Positions 1-12,112 are shown, counted from the stretch's first letter. The stretch: 39,203 bases of DNA from Anaeromyces robustus (GCA_002104895.1 MCFG01000512.1:1-39203), one strand, 5' to 3'. Made by a program: numbers and translations. The notes: a model not told the origin generated them from the sequence alone.

Positions 1-60
1 ACTAATAATAAAGGAGATAAAAATGTCAATGATACTACCATTGATATTATTTGTGAATGA
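1..60 (+). CDS. 3' end of a truncated gene, product unknown
   Basis: Frame 1 is open from the window edge and ends at TGA (58-60). The last residues are Asn/Asp/Thr-rich and finish I-D-I-I-C-E. Base composition is clearly less A/T-biased than the A-rich tract that begins right after the stop, as expected for a coding end followed by a 3' UTR. No family can be named from 19 residues. It could be the tail of an ankyrin or other low-complexity protein; a chance open frame is possible. Confidence 0.45.
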   Translation, partial: TNNKGDKNVNDTTIDIICE

Positions 61-538
61 AAAATAAAAAAAATAAAAATAAAAATAAATAAAACTAAAT
101 AAATAATAAAAATTAAAAAAAAAATAAAATTTAAATAAAAAAACAAAACAAAAACAAAAATAAATAAAAAGTAATATAAAAACAAAACAAAAACAAAAAT
201 AAAAATAATATAAAATAATAATAGCAATAATAAACAAAAATATTTAAAAATTAAAATATAAAAAAAATTATTACTAATAGTAATAATACAAACAAAATAT
301 AAAAAAAAAATAAAAAAAATTACTAATAGTAATAATAAAGTAATAATAGCAAGCAATAAATAAATAAATAAAAAAATAACACTATTAATAAATAAAACAT
401 AAACAAAAAAAATAATTACTAATAATAATAATAACAATAATAATAATAAAGTAATAATAGCAATAAATAAAATAATAATAGCAAAAACAAAAAAAAATAA
501 CAATATTATTATAAAAAAAAAATTATAAAAAAAAAATA

Positions 539-570
<32 letters not shown>

Positions 571-791
571 AAGAAAGAGAAAACTAAAAAATTAAAATTA
601 AAATTAAAATTAATATTAAAAAAAAAAAAAAAAAAAAACGCAAGTATTTTCAATATCATTTATATATTCCAATATTAGAATTTGTTTATTAACAACACTA
701 TAAATAATATATATATAGATATAGATAATGTATTTTTTATTTACATTTTCTCTTTCAACTAAATCCCCTATTTATAATATATATATATATA

Positions 792-832
<41 letters not shown>

Positions 833-2050
833 AACCTTAATAAACGTTGTAAATAAAAAATATAGTATTATGTTAATATATATTATATTAGATTTTTAAA
901 TGGGAATTCTTTTTTTTTTTTTTTTTTTTTATTTTTATTTTTATTATAATTAAAAACATTTAATATTAATAATATCTACCAATATAAATATTTATAAATT
1001 ATCTATATATAATATATAAAAAAATAATAATAAAAATAAATAGATTTAAGTAAAGTTAATTAATAAAAAAAAATATATATATATTAAAATATATAAAAAA
1101 AAAACTATCTTTAATAATTAATAATAATCAATAATAAATATAAAATATAAAATAAAAAAAAATATAAAATATAAAAAAAAAATAATAAATTATATAAAGA
1201 TTTTATTTATATCATTTTCCATTTTTTATATTTTGGAGGTTTTTTTTTTATATAAAAAGAAAAAAAAATTATATTTTAAATATTTAAAAAAATCTTTTAA
1301 AGTCTCAATCTCTTATGAACTAGTAGTCCAAATGAGCTGAAATTAAAATTAAGAAATATATTATAGTTTTTTGAAAAAGAGTTTAATAAATGGAATATAA
1401 ATAAATTCAAAGTGAAACGGAAGGAAAATCTCTTGTATTATTTGACTAATAGTTATTCGTTATATTTATTTTTTCTTCCTATTAATATTAATTTTTTTTT
1501 AATTTATTAAAGGGTATAAAATATTAAGTTGAAAAAGATTATATGATTATTTTTTTTCTTAGAATATAACAAAAATAAATATAACAAAAAATAATCTTAT
1601 TTTTATAGGTTTATTATTATTTTAATTAAAAAAAAAAGATTCCCAATAATTTAATTTAATTTAATTTAATTTTTTTTTTTTTTTTTTTAATTTAATAATA
1701 TATAATTTTTTATTTTAAATGTAAAATATAAAAAAAAAAAATATTGTATTAATAAATATAAAAAATATTCCTTAAAATTGTAAATACACTGTAAATACAC
1801 AGTAAAAAGAGAATTACTTTTTTTTTTTTTTTTTTTGGATGACAAAAGATAATAAATAAACCAAATAAAAAAAAAAACTATCAATATAAATAAATAATAA
1901 CTTAAAAAAAAATATATAATTATTTATTATATTTAAAATTAATATTACTAATATTCAATAGTTAAAAATAATTATTATTAGGAATTAAGTAAAAATAATT
2001 TTTCATGAATTTTTAATCTCTTATAATTATAATTATAATTATAATTATAA
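61..2050. other. Gene-free A/T-rich spacer
   Basis: Dominated by A-rich and (AAT)n-like sequence, a 35-base A run near 797-831, T runs near 909-930 and an (ATA)n stretch. A slightly more complex patch lies at about 1190-1470, but neither strand has a convincing reading frame there. No RNA gene is seen. Confidence 0.6.
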
Positions 2051-4195
2051 TTTTAAAACAAAAAAAAAAAAAAAAAAAAAAAGGGTAATAGTGATGATGA
2101 AATAAATCAGGATAATAATAATAAATCAATATTTTTTCATATACAACGTGGTCATGATGATATTGTTATAAATCTTTTAGAAAATGGAGCTAACGTTGAA
2201 GAAGTGGATAAAAAAACGGGTTTACCATTAATTTATTATGCATTTCGTTATCGAAATTATAAAATATTTCGATTATTACTCAATCATTATCATACTAATA
2301 TTCATAATAATAATGAAAAAGAAAATTTGTTAACGTTTATGAGAAGATCTTTAAAATGTCGTACAAGAGATAAAAGAAGAATAAAGGATAAGAGTGATTT
2401 ATATCAATGCTTTGCTGATTTAGATAAAATTATTAATAAAGATTATTATGAATCCATCATAAATAAAAGTGATTTAAAAAGTAATAATATAAAAAAAAAA
2501 AGAAAAAGATATGACCTATCAATTAATAACCGCCATTGATAAAAGAGATGTTAAAGAAATAATAAATACTCTTAGCCAGTCTAACTGTATTGACGCTAAA
2601 ATTCATAATAATGATTTGGATATAGCTATGGACATGGCCATAGAGAATAATATAGATAATAAAGAATTATATGACTTTATTATTAAAAAAAAGGGTTTAT
2701 TTAATGCGTATTTTTTCCGTAATAGTATAAAGAAAAATAATAATAATGTGAAATATATAGAAAATAATTTAGGATTAATAAAATCTATAATTGAAAATGG
2801 ATTTTATGTTATTGGTGATAAAATTGATAAGGATGGTGAAGAAGATGAAAGAAATAGAGAAAGAAAACATATTACTACTCCATTAATATTTTTTATAAAA
2901 AAGAAATTGAATGGAGTAGTTAAAATTCTTTTAGAAAATAAAGCCTCTATTGAAGAAATGGATGAAAATGGAAATACCCCAATATTTCAAACTATAGAAA
3001 GTGAAAATTATGAAATTTTTGATTTATTATTACATACTTATCCTGTGGATATCACCAAAAAAAAAAAATAAAAAAAATCAAACCTTATTGAATTATGCTA
3101 TTTATTGTAGTAAAACAAAGGACGATCCTTTTGTTAAAGAATTGAAAAAAAAAAAAAAATAGAATTAGTCAATAATTCGTAATAATATGAATTAGGCGTT
3201 ATAAAGATATTGTAAAAAAAAAAAAAAAAAATTATTAAGATAAACAATACAATGATCATTAAATGAAAAAAAAAAAAAAAAGATTCAAATGGATTTACTC
3301 TTATATTTTTTTATACTATTCGATATCAAAAAAAAAAATTAAAGTATTTGATTTATTAATTAAATATAAAGCTTCTCTTTCAATAACTATAAATTGTCTT
3401 TATCAAAACTCATTAGCATAATGCCGTAGAATTATCAAAAACTTAAAAAAAAATAAAAGAAGTAATTATTGAACCTTATGATACAAATACTTAAATATAA
3501 TGATGCGCAATTCCAAGACAATAGAATCTCGATCCAATGACATTTAAAATAGAAACAGAGTTTTTAAAAATTAATTATATTAGATTTTAATATATATTTT
3601 ATATATATTAAAACAGGAAATACGAAGAGATGAAAGAATAAAAGGAAAAGAAACAACAATAACAACAACAACAATAATAATAATAATAATAATAATCAAT
3701 TAGACTTAAAAAGATAATGATAATCATGATATAGATAGATCAAGTTGAAAATGAATGATAATGAATGATAATGAATGGTAATACATCACTTTTTTAAAAC
3801 TTGTCAAAGATTTTAATTCTGATATAGCTTTTTGATTGAGAATTTATTATCTTCTGGGGAAAATATTAACTATTGTGATGATGATAATAAAACATCAATT
3901 AATTTACGCTATAGAAAATGAAAATATTGAACTTTTGTAAAATTATTATTATTATTAAATATAAAGCCGATATTAATTATAATATAAAGGTTATTCATTT
4001 AGTATTTTAAAGGATATATCATCTATCAATGTTTTCATCATCATATATGAAATAAAAAATATGAATAAAAAATAATACAATTTAATTTTTTTTTTTTTTT
4101 TTAATGGTATTATTTTTCTAATGGGAATATCAATGGCCCAATTACTATTTTTGAAATTTACAAATCTATTTTTTAAGTTATTAAAGAGTAATTAA
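2051..4195 (+). pseudogene. Decayed ankyrin-repeat protein gene
   Basis: Ankyrin-like coding sequence is spread over several frames. The frame of 2087-2539 reads N-S-D-D-E..., then L-L-E-N-G-A-N-V-E, and has no ATG at its start. It hands over near an 11-base A run (2491-2501) to the frame of 2511-3071, which carries G-L-I-K-S-I-I-E-N-G-F, P-L-I-F-F-I-K and D-E-N-G-N-T-P-I-F. More pieces follow at about 3085-3160 (N-Q-T-L-L-N-Y-A-I), 3270-3410 (D-S-N-G-F-T-L-I-F, then V-F-D-L-L-I-K-Y), 3830-3990 and 4110-4190 (N-G-N-I-N-G-P-I). Breaks fall mostly in A runs, and later pieces are progressively worse. The best-kept part is a paralogue of the module at 25074-25560. Homopolymer errors in the assembly could mimic some breaks, but the stops and gaps after 3160 point to real decay. 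Confidence 0.75.
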
Positions 4196-4969
4196 GACAA
4201 AAAAAAAAAAAAAAAAGAATCATAAGTCTTAAATTTAATATATTCAAAGTTTAATAATATATATATATATATATATATTAAAATAGACTCTTTTTTTTTA
4301 TATATCTTATTTTTTTTTTTATAATAGCTTTTTTTGTTAAAATATTGTTTTATTTTAACATTTACATTTTGTATTATATAAATTATATATATATATTTTA
4401 ACATTTTGTATATTTTGTATATATATATAAATATCCTATTTATTTCATATATACATTGAAGTAATTTTATCCTAAGTTTGTCTCCAAGATTATTTATCAA
4501 AATAAAAAAAAAAAAGAAAAACGATACATCCCTACATATTCCATTTATTTATAGAATAAAGAAAAAAAAATATTAATTAATTTTTACTCACTTTACTTAA
4601 TATTATTATTATTTTTTCTTTTTTTTTACATAACAAAAATTAAAATATTTAATATAATTTAATTTCTTTTATGAAAGATAAATAAAATAAAATAATAATA
4701 GAAAAAAAAAATAATTAATAAAATCATAAAATAATAATTATCATGTTTTATGTTAAACACATTTTTTTAAAAAAATAAAAAGAATAAAATAAAAAAAATT
4801 GTTTATAGATTTTAACTTTTTTTATTTATTTTTTATTTATTTATTTATTTATTTTTTTTTTTGTTTTATTTTTATTTTTATTTTTATTTTTTCATATAAT
4901 TTATTTTACTAATAAGGAGTTTTTTTTTTTTTTTAATTTTTAGTTTTTTTTTTTTTTAAATTTTAAATT
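4196..4969. other. Gene-free A/T-rich spacer
   Basis: Contains A and T runs, TA dinucleotide stretches (4257-4279) and TTTA/TTTTTA arrays (4820-4880). The minus-strand open frame across 4192-4500 encodes only Ile/Tyr/Lys/Asn low complexity and is not supported as a gene. This is the 3' flank of the minus-strand gene that ends at 4970. Confidence 0.5.
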
Positions 4970-5542
4970 TTAAATTTTATTTGAAGTTAATTTATTCAAT
5001 TTAGCTTCAAGTTCCTTTTTAATATTTTCTACTTTTACAATAGTCATTTTACAATCTACTTTTGCTTCATTAATTTTACTTTGAACTAAAACATCAAAAA
5101 ATAAACCATCAAATAATAAATCACCAAGTTGTAATAATTGTGTTCCTTGAAGTATATTCATATTTTCAATATTTTGAAGTTCATCTTTTAATTTCATTAA
5201 TTCCGATCTTGCAAGTTTTAATTCTTTTTTGACATCGGACATATTATCTTGTTTAACAAACGTTGAAATAAAATCACCACCTAATATATCAGCTACACCC
5301 CAGTTAGCTGCTTGATTAAGGTATTTTTTACCACTACGAAGATGAACAAGAGCTTTATCAGCTATTTCAATGGCTTTTTCTAATTCTATTTCTTGTTCAC
5401 TCTTTGGTGTTGTTTTTTCTGGAAATGGAGTATATGGAGGTGGAGCTTGATCATTTTCTTGTGGAAGAGAATTACCATTTTGTAATTTTTTTTTATTGAT
5501 TTTTTTTTGATATGGTGAGTTATTGATATCTAATAGGAACAA
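4970..5542 (-). CDS. Uncharacterised coiled-coil protein, bacterial-like NWGxxDxLGG core
   Basis: About 190 codons remain open, ending at TAA (4972-4970). A Lys/Pro-rich N-terminal part (PPPYTPFPEK) is followed by about 150 residues of predicted helix. A core N-W-G-V-A-D-I-L-G-G with F-I-S-T next to it separates helix one from a charged heptad-like helix. F-D-G-L-F-F-D-V-L-V-Q-S-K-I-N comes next, then a closing helix. From memory this pattern (NWGxxDxLGGG, FDGLxxDW, KIN) matches an unnamed family of bacterial hypothetical proteins; that is unverified. The 5' end is unresolved: the frame begins with TTG, and the nearby ATG (5546-5544) is out of frame and stops after eight codons. Either an upstream exon joins at the TTAG acceptor-like site near 5533-5530, or the N-terminus is frameshifted. 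The function is unknown. Confidence 0.6.
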   Translation of the reverse strand: MFLLDINNSPYQKKINKKKLQNGNSLPQENDQAPPPYTPFPEKTTPKSEQEIELEKAIEIADKALVHLRSGKKYLNQAANWGVADILGGDFISTFVKQDNMSDVKKELKLARSELMKLKDELQNIENMNILQGTQLLQLGDLLFDGLFFDVLVQSKINEAKVDCKMTIVKVENIKKELEAKLNKLTSNKI

Positions 5543-6156
5543 ACATTTTTAAAAATCTTAATTGCAATAAATAAATTGTTTTTGTTTTTTTTTGATATAA
5601 ATAATAAAAAAAAAAATAAATATGTAAAAGTGTATAGATATATAAATATATTTTTATTTTTTTGTGTGTGTGTGTTGTTTTTTATTACTAAAAATTAATT
5701 TAAAATATTCGTAAATTAAAATTTGTTTTTTTTTGTTTGTTTCGTTTGTTTTGTTTTGTTGTTCTTTATAAAATATAATATTTATTTATTATTATTATAA
5801 AATATAATTTATAAATAAAATTTATATATAAAGTTTTTGTTTTTTGTTTTTTGTTTTTATTATTAATATTTAATTATTATTAATAAATTTCGTTTTTTTT
5901 TTATAAAAAAGAATTTTTTTTTTTTTTTTCAAAATATTAACAGTTTGCTGATTTTCTTTTCTTTTTATATTTTTTTTTTTTTCTGTTTTTTTTTTTCTGA
6001 TTTAAGATTTTTCTATATTAATAAAATCATATAATATATTACATATATATTCTAATTATATGATATTCTATTTATTTAATTAAAAAAATTAATATATTTA
6101 ATATATTTAATAAAAATTAAAAAAATTTTTTTTTTTGTTTTGTGTTTTGTGTTTGA

Positions 6157-6187
<31 letters not shown>

Positions 6188-6288
6188 TTTATTTATTAAA
6201 TAAAAATAAATAATAAAAAAATTAAATAAAATTAAATAAAATTTAATGATTGATGATCCTAAAACAAAACAAGAAAAAAATTAAAAAA

Positions 6289-6332
6289 AAATTAAAATCG
6301 AAATTAAAAAAATTTAATTTCGATTTTAATTT
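6289..6332. repeat. 20-bp perfect inverted repeat, 4-nt loop
   Basis: Arms at 6289-6308 and 6313-6332 are exact complements around an AAAA loop, and each contains one TCGA. Being this long and perfect, with two C/G pairs in each arm, it is unlikely to come from A/T composition alone. It may be a hairpin MITE remnant or a cruciform-forming site. Confidence 0.7.
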
Positions 6333-7111
6333 AATATAATTGAACATAGAATTTTCTTATTTTTTATAATTCTATGAAATGATTTTTATTTAAAATGATT
6401 TTTATGATTTAATAATAATAAAAAAATTTCAATTTCAATTTCCTCTTTATTTAAAAAAATTATTAAATTTGTTTTAATATAAACTTTTATTTTAATTAAT
6501 TATATTTTTTATTTTATTTTCTTAATTTTTATTTTGGCTGATTGTTTCTTATTTAATATCACTTACAGACTTACAAGTAAATACAAAAGAAAAAGTAGAT
6601 AAACAATTTATGAAAAAAAACAAAAAAAGTTATATTAAAACATATTAAAAAAGTATCTTACTCATACTGATAAATGGAAATGTTGTATTTCGTAATGGGG
6701 ACCCATAATTAAATATAAATAATTAAATAAATAAAAAGTATAATATATAAATAAATAAAATTATTTAATTATTTAATATTCTTTTTTTTTTTTATTTTTT
6801 ATATATATTTTAATAAATAATATTGAATATTTTTTGAAAATTATTATTCATTTTATCTGAAAAAACATAAAATATATTTATTTAATTTTATAATGAATTT
6901 TTATTTTTTTTTTTTTTTTTAATTTTTTTTTTTTAGAAAATAAGTAATAAAAAAAATATTTATTTATTTGTTTCTATTCTATTCATTTATTTATATTTTT
7001 TTCTAATTTTTTTTTAATTATATTGCTAAATGATACATTAATTAAATTATTTATAATTATAATTATAATTAATTACTTATATAATAATTATTCATATTTT
7101 TTAATTTTTCA

Positions 7112-7152
7112 GGTCAAATCAGTTATTTATTTATTTATATTCTGGTTTGACC
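7112..7152. repeat. 11-bp inverted repeat (GGTCAAATCAG / CTGGTTTGACC)
   Basis: Arms 7112-7122 and 7142-7152 pair with one G-T wobble around a 19-base loop. It sits at the edge of the GC-richer island. The role is unknown; it could be the terminus of a degraded transposon or an RNA hairpin. Confidence 0.5.
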
Positions 7153-7364
7153 CCCTGCCGTGTCTGATGTTTTCTCCAATTTGATTTTTTTTCATTAGCC
7201 AGTTTAAATATAAAATTCTTCTTTATTAACTCTACCCTATTAATTCTTAATTTAATTTAATTTAATTTAATTGTACTGCCTGACTCTTGAATTCATTTTA
7301 ATCATTAATAGTAAAAAATCATCCTGCACCAATCAATAATGTAGGAAAAATCAAAGTGGATTAG

Positions 7365-7374
7365 ATCACGTGAT
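7365..7374. promoter_or_regulatory. Palindromic E-box ATCACGTGAT
   Basis: A ten-base perfect palindrome centred on CACGTG, the core bound by fungal bHLH factors such as Cbf1 and SREBP-type proteins. It lies in a non-coding island, so binding is inferred from the motif only. A second CACGTG occurs upstream of the DUF1846 gene. Confidence 0.35.
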
Positions 7375-7547
7375 TATTGAGTTATGAACATAAAATAAAT
7401 AATTGATGTTATAAAAATTATAAATTATTTATAAAAAAAAAAAAAAAGTAATTTTTTATTTTATTTTGTTTTTTTGTTTTTTTTGTTTTATTTTGTTTTT
7501 TGTTTTTTGTTTTGTTTTGTTTTTTTTTGTTTTATTTTTGTTTTATT

Positions 7548-9123
7548 TTAAAAACCTAAAGTTTTAAGGAAAGCATCATCATTTGGTTCTCTAAATAAAA
7601 AGTTTTTAATTAATGTCATAGAATTTTCAGTACTACCTTTACTTAAAACAACATTACGATATCTTTGACCAATTTCTTTATTAAGTACTCCATAGGTTTT
7701 AAATTGTGAAAACATATCGGCTGCATAAACTTGACTCCATAAATATCCATAATAATTAACATCATATCCACTCATAATATGTTCAAAAACAGCTATTAAA
7801 TTATTTAGTTATTATATAGTTATTTTTTTTTTTTTTGTTTTAATATAATATAATATAATATAATATAATATAATATAATATAATATAATATAATATAATA
7901 TAATATAATATAATATAATTTAATATAATATAATATAAAAAATTTAAATTAGTAAAAAATATTTATTTTTTTTTTACTTGAATAATAATAATTTTATTAT
8001 TATTTATTATTATTATTATAAATATAAATTATTTATTTTTTTTTTAATATTAAAAAAAAGAGAAGAAAAAAATTAAACTTACCAATTGGCCATGTTTCCA
8101 TTGGTTCCATCATAGTAATTTCTTTTTTTAAATTATTCCATATTTCATATAAATTCATAGTTGGATCTTCTTGTTCAATAGAATGAATTTTAATATCCGC
8201 ATAGGCATAAAGTATTTGTTTAAGATTATTGGTACCACTACTGAAATTTTTAGATTTAATGATCGTTTCAATGATTTCATCAGAAAGAGGTATTTGATCT
8301 TTATAATGATAGGAAATTCTTTTAAGAATTTCTGATTCCCAAACAAAATATTCTAACATTTGTGCTGGTCCTTCAACAAAATCTGGTTCAATATTCATAC
8401 CATTAAAACGTGACCATTTGGTTATGGAACATATTTGATGTAAAGCATGTCCTAATTCATGGAAATAATTGATAACTTCTTTATGTGTTAATAAGGATGG
8501 TGAATTTTCGGTGGGTTTAGAAAAATTAGTGACCATAGCGGCAATAGGATAATTACGTGAACCATCTTTTTTAACATAGCCATAATCTACGGAATAATTG
8601 GCCATATGATTATATTTACCTTGACGTGGATATAAATCAAGATAAAGGGTACCCATAAATATTTTTGTGGATTGATCATAAATTTCAAATTGTCGTACAT
8701 CAGTTGTCCAAACACTTGGATTTTCAATTTCCTTAAAAGTTAAAGAAAATAGCTCCTCATAAATTTTAAAAATTTCATTAATAACATGTGTCATTGGGAA
8801 ATATTCTCTAATAATATTATCATTAATAGTATATTCTTTTTCTAGTAATTGTCTCTTATAATATTCTAATTCCCAATCATAGATCGTTTCATTAAACGGT
8901 TCATTTAATTCCATTTTTTCTAATTTCTTCAATTCTAATAATTGATTAAGTTCTTCTTGGGCAACGGGTTGAAGTTTTTCTTTAAGACTATCTAAAAATT
9001 TTATAACATTTTCTGGATTTTTAGCCATTTTATCTTGAAGTTTATATTCACTATAATTATTGTATCCTAATAATTTAGCTTTTTCATATCTAATAATTTA
9101 GATATTAATACATAAAGAAAAGA

Positions 9124-9154
<31 letters not shown>

Positions 9155-10447
9155 TAATATTTGTTGTTTTTTTTTTTTTTTTTTTTTGAAAATTAATAAA
9201 AATAATAATTAATAAAAATAAGAATTAATAAAAAAAAAAAAAATTAATAAAAATAATAATTAATAAAAATAATAATTAATAATTATTATTTTTTTTTTTT
9301 TTTTTAATTTTATTTTTATTTTTTTTTTAATAAAATTTCTATTAATATTTTATTAATAATTTTTTCTTTGATATTATTATTTTACCTAAGATTAACAGCT
9401 TCTTTTAAAAGTTCAAGATTACCTTTACAACGTTGACCAGAAACAATAGACATCTTTTTTCTTGTATTTTCATTTTTGGCATATTGAGCAACGGCTTTTA
9501 ATGTTGAAGTTAAAGTATTTAAAATATAATATTCTTTTCCATCAATAATTTCTTTATCATATCCTTCAAGAACTCTTTCTGGAATACCTTCTAATTCTTC
9601 TTTTGTAAAGGAAACAGTAGTTTCATCTTTTTTTTATTTTATTTTATTTTATTTTTAAATTATTTTAAAAATAATATTTTAAAAAAAATTAATAAGTATA
9701 TATAAAATATTATATTAATTTTGAATAAAAATAAATGCAAAAGAAAAAAAAGAATAATTTATATATTATTTATTATTATCATTATTATTTATTATTATTA
9801 TTATTTATTATTATTATTTATTATTATCATTTAAAATTACCTTCATAAATACAATCAGTGAAGGCGTATTCAAGATTACCAATTTTCATATCTAATTCAT
9901 TTAATTTTTCAGAATCTGCATCTGAAAGATCTAAACCAGCAATATGAAATTCATTAATTAATTGTTCTAATAGTCTTTTATCTTCATCATTAATAAGTTG
10001 TTTAGCTATATTATTACTAATATTGGTTTTGACAGCAAGAATTTTATCAAAAATATTTTTATTAGTCCAAATATTAAAATAATTAAATTCTTCAATTTCA
10101 GAATAACATTCCGCTGATATTTGTCTAATTTCTTTTTCTACAGCAACATTTTCTAATAAATAGAAATAATAACTATAAAAAGTGATTTCATTTTCAACTT
10201 TATCAATAAGTGGTACAACAACATTTTCAAAGGAACATTCTAATTCTGGTATTTGCTCAATTTCTTCAATGATATATTTTTCTTCTTCAATTTTTTGTAA
10301 AGTTATATTTCTAAGTTCATCGGCATTTAAAGACCAATTAATAATATGATGAGGTGTTGTTGTAGAATCATTCTTTATAATTAATGAAAATGATTTAAAT
10401 ATAAAAAGTGAAAAAATAAATACAATATTTAAACTATAAAACTTCAT
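7548..10447 (-). CDS. Secreted M3-family zinc oligopeptidase (thimet oligopeptidase-like), 4 exons
   Basis: Exons 10447-9841, 9626-9386, 9089-8083 and 7792-7548 join in frame to 699 residues. All introns are GT..AG (214, 296 and 290 nt; donors GTAATT, GTAAAA, GTAAGT). The protein is a zinc metallopeptidase that trims short peptides. The catalytic zinc motif HELGH is at about residues 493-497. The family's third zinc ligand lies in the downstream D-F-V-E-G-P-A-Q-M-L-E segment. The C-terminal S-G-Y-D-V-N-Y-Y-G-Y-L-W-S block is diagnostic of M3, and the length fits the family. Exon 2 (T-V-S-F-T-K-E-E-L-E-G-I-P) and exon 3's start (R-Y-E-K-A-K-L-L-G-Y) are also M3 landmarks. The N-terminus (MKFYSLNIVFIFSLFIFKSF) is a strong signal peptide or membrane anchor, unusual because most M3 enzymes are cytosolic or mitochondrial. 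Secretion is inferred. Confidence 0.93.
7841..7937. repeat. (TAATA)n pentanucleotide microsatellite in intron 3 of the M3 gene
   Basis: About 19 TAATA units with one interruption near 7919. They make up a third of the 290-nt intron, so intron length is likely to vary between strains. Confidence 0.9.
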
Positions 10448-11082
10448 TTTTTTTTTCTATATTATTCTATATTATACTTTAATTTTATACTTTAATTTTA
10501 TAATTTATTGTTATAATTTATTGTTATAATTTATTGTTATAATTTATTTTTATAATTTATTGTTATAATTTATATTATATAATCTTTAAATTATTTTTTA
10601 TTGTGTTTTATTTATACTTTATTTAATTATACAACAATTATCATTTTATTTAAAGATATTTAAAAGATAAAAAGATAAAAAAGAAAAATAAAAAAAAAAA
10701 AAAAAAAACTACTTTGTTTTTTAATATATATTTATAATATTTATTTTTTTATTTATTTTTTTTTTTTTTTTGTTTATTTTTATTATTATTTAAATTGAAA
10801 AAAAATTATTAATTAAAGTTTTTATTTTAATATAATTTTTTAATTTATAAAAAACTGATCAATAGTTTTATTTAGAAATAAATAAAAATAAGATTTATTA
10901 AAAATAATTTTTTTTAATTTATTTATATAGAATTAAGATTTCATTTAAAAGAAATTTTAATTTATTTAAATAAATTTTATTGGATTTAATTCATTTTTAA
11001 AAAAAAAAAATTTTTTTTTTTTTCCAATCCAAAAAATAAAATTTTTTTCTTTAAATAAGCGGTTTACCACATTTTCATGTTA

Positions 11083-11113
<31 letters not shown>

Positions 11114-11698
11114 AGTTTTTTTTTATCAACCATTAAATGAACCATTTAAAAATTATTGGTTATTTTATGGGTTTTACCAAAAAAGTATAATTTTTAATAA
11201 TTTTTAATAAATAATAATAATGAATAATAATAATAATAAATGAATAATAGTAATAATATTTTTATTTTACTCATAACTTTTTTTTTTTTAATTAAAATTT
11301 TTTATTTATTTAACTACTTTATTTTAATTATTATTTATTTTATTCTATTTAATTTTATTTCTATGAATTAATACTAATAATAAATTCTATTTAGTTTTTA
11401 TTTATTTTTTTTAAATATATATATGAATTCATATTTTAATAAATTATTTAAAAAAAAAACTTTATTATTAAAATTAAAATTCTTTTTTTTAATAATAAAA
11501 TGTTTTGTTAATAATTTATTTATATATAAATATTTATCTCTATAAATATATATTTAAAAAAAAATATATCTATGCTTAATAAATGTATGATATTTATTAA
11601 ATATGTTATGTTAATGTATTAGTAATTATTATATTTTTATATTTTTTTTACAGATAATAGTTATGTTTATATATATGATTTATTTATTTTAATAATAT

Positions 11699-11730
<32 letters not shown>

Positions 11731-12112
11731 GTTTTTTTGTTTTTTTGTTACTTTTTTATTTCGTTTTTTGTTATTTTTTTTTTTTTACGATTTTTTTGTT
11801 TTTTATTTTATGTTATTTTTGTTTTGTTTTTTTGTTTTTTACGATTTTTGTTTTTTCTTTTATGTTATTTTTGTTTTGTTTTTTTGTTTTTTTGTTTTTT
11901 ACGATTGTTGTTTTTTACGATTTTTGTTTTTTTGTTTTTAAACATATATTTTTTGTTAATAATTATTAAAATTAATTCTATTTAATTATTTTTTTTTTAT
12001 ATAATTATTATATTTATATTTATATGAATTTTTTGACAATCTCGAAATTTAGTCTTGTCAATTTTTAATAATATTATGAATCATCTGAAAAAAGCACATA
12101 ACAAGAATGATC
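10448..12112. other. Spacer upstream of the M3 gene and downstream of the LRR gene
   Basis: The M3 start codon is preceded by A-rich sense-strand sequence and by TAATTTATTGT-type tandem units at about 10499-10575 (plus-strand view). A slightly GC-richer patch at about 11055-11180 contains GGTTTACC, a long T-run/A-run junction and AACCA/TGGTT inverted half sites, and may be promoter sequence. No gene or RNA is seen. Confidence 0.45.
11722..11940. repeat. T/G-only degenerate minisatellite with TTTTACGATTTTT units
   Basis: Almost purely T and G on the plus strand. Blocks of TTTGTTTTTTTG alternate with four TTACGATT copies and two ATTTTATGTTATTTTTG copies (irregular period of roughly 70 bases). 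All three forward frames are open as Phe/Leu/Cys strings, which is a composition artefact. Confidence 0.75.

Larger units (their letters stand above)
5543..7547. other. Gene-free spacer with a GC-richer island at 7112-7390
   Basis: Mostly A/T homopolymer sequence. Two patches stand out: about 6537-6710, where the minus strand has GTAAGT-like donors and a short ATG frame (6704 leftwards, M-G-P-H-Y-E-I-Q-H-F) that could be a first exon for the 4970-5542 gene but is not in matching phase; and 7112-7390, which has an inverted repeat, a CCAAT-like box (7329-7334) and a palindromic CACGTG site. The 7112-7390 island lies 3' of the M3 gene and about 1.6 kb upstream of the 4970-5542 gene. Confidence 0.5.

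Noticed and set aside
1296-1340. tRNA-like stretch on the minus strand (AGCTCATTTGG...TTCATAA)
   Set aside because: A D-arm-like word and a Met-like anticodon loop are present, but no acceptor stem and no proper T arm can be formed.
8155-8346. Second minus-strand frame inside M3 exon 3
   Set aside because: It overlaps the conserved M3 coding frame and has no independent support.
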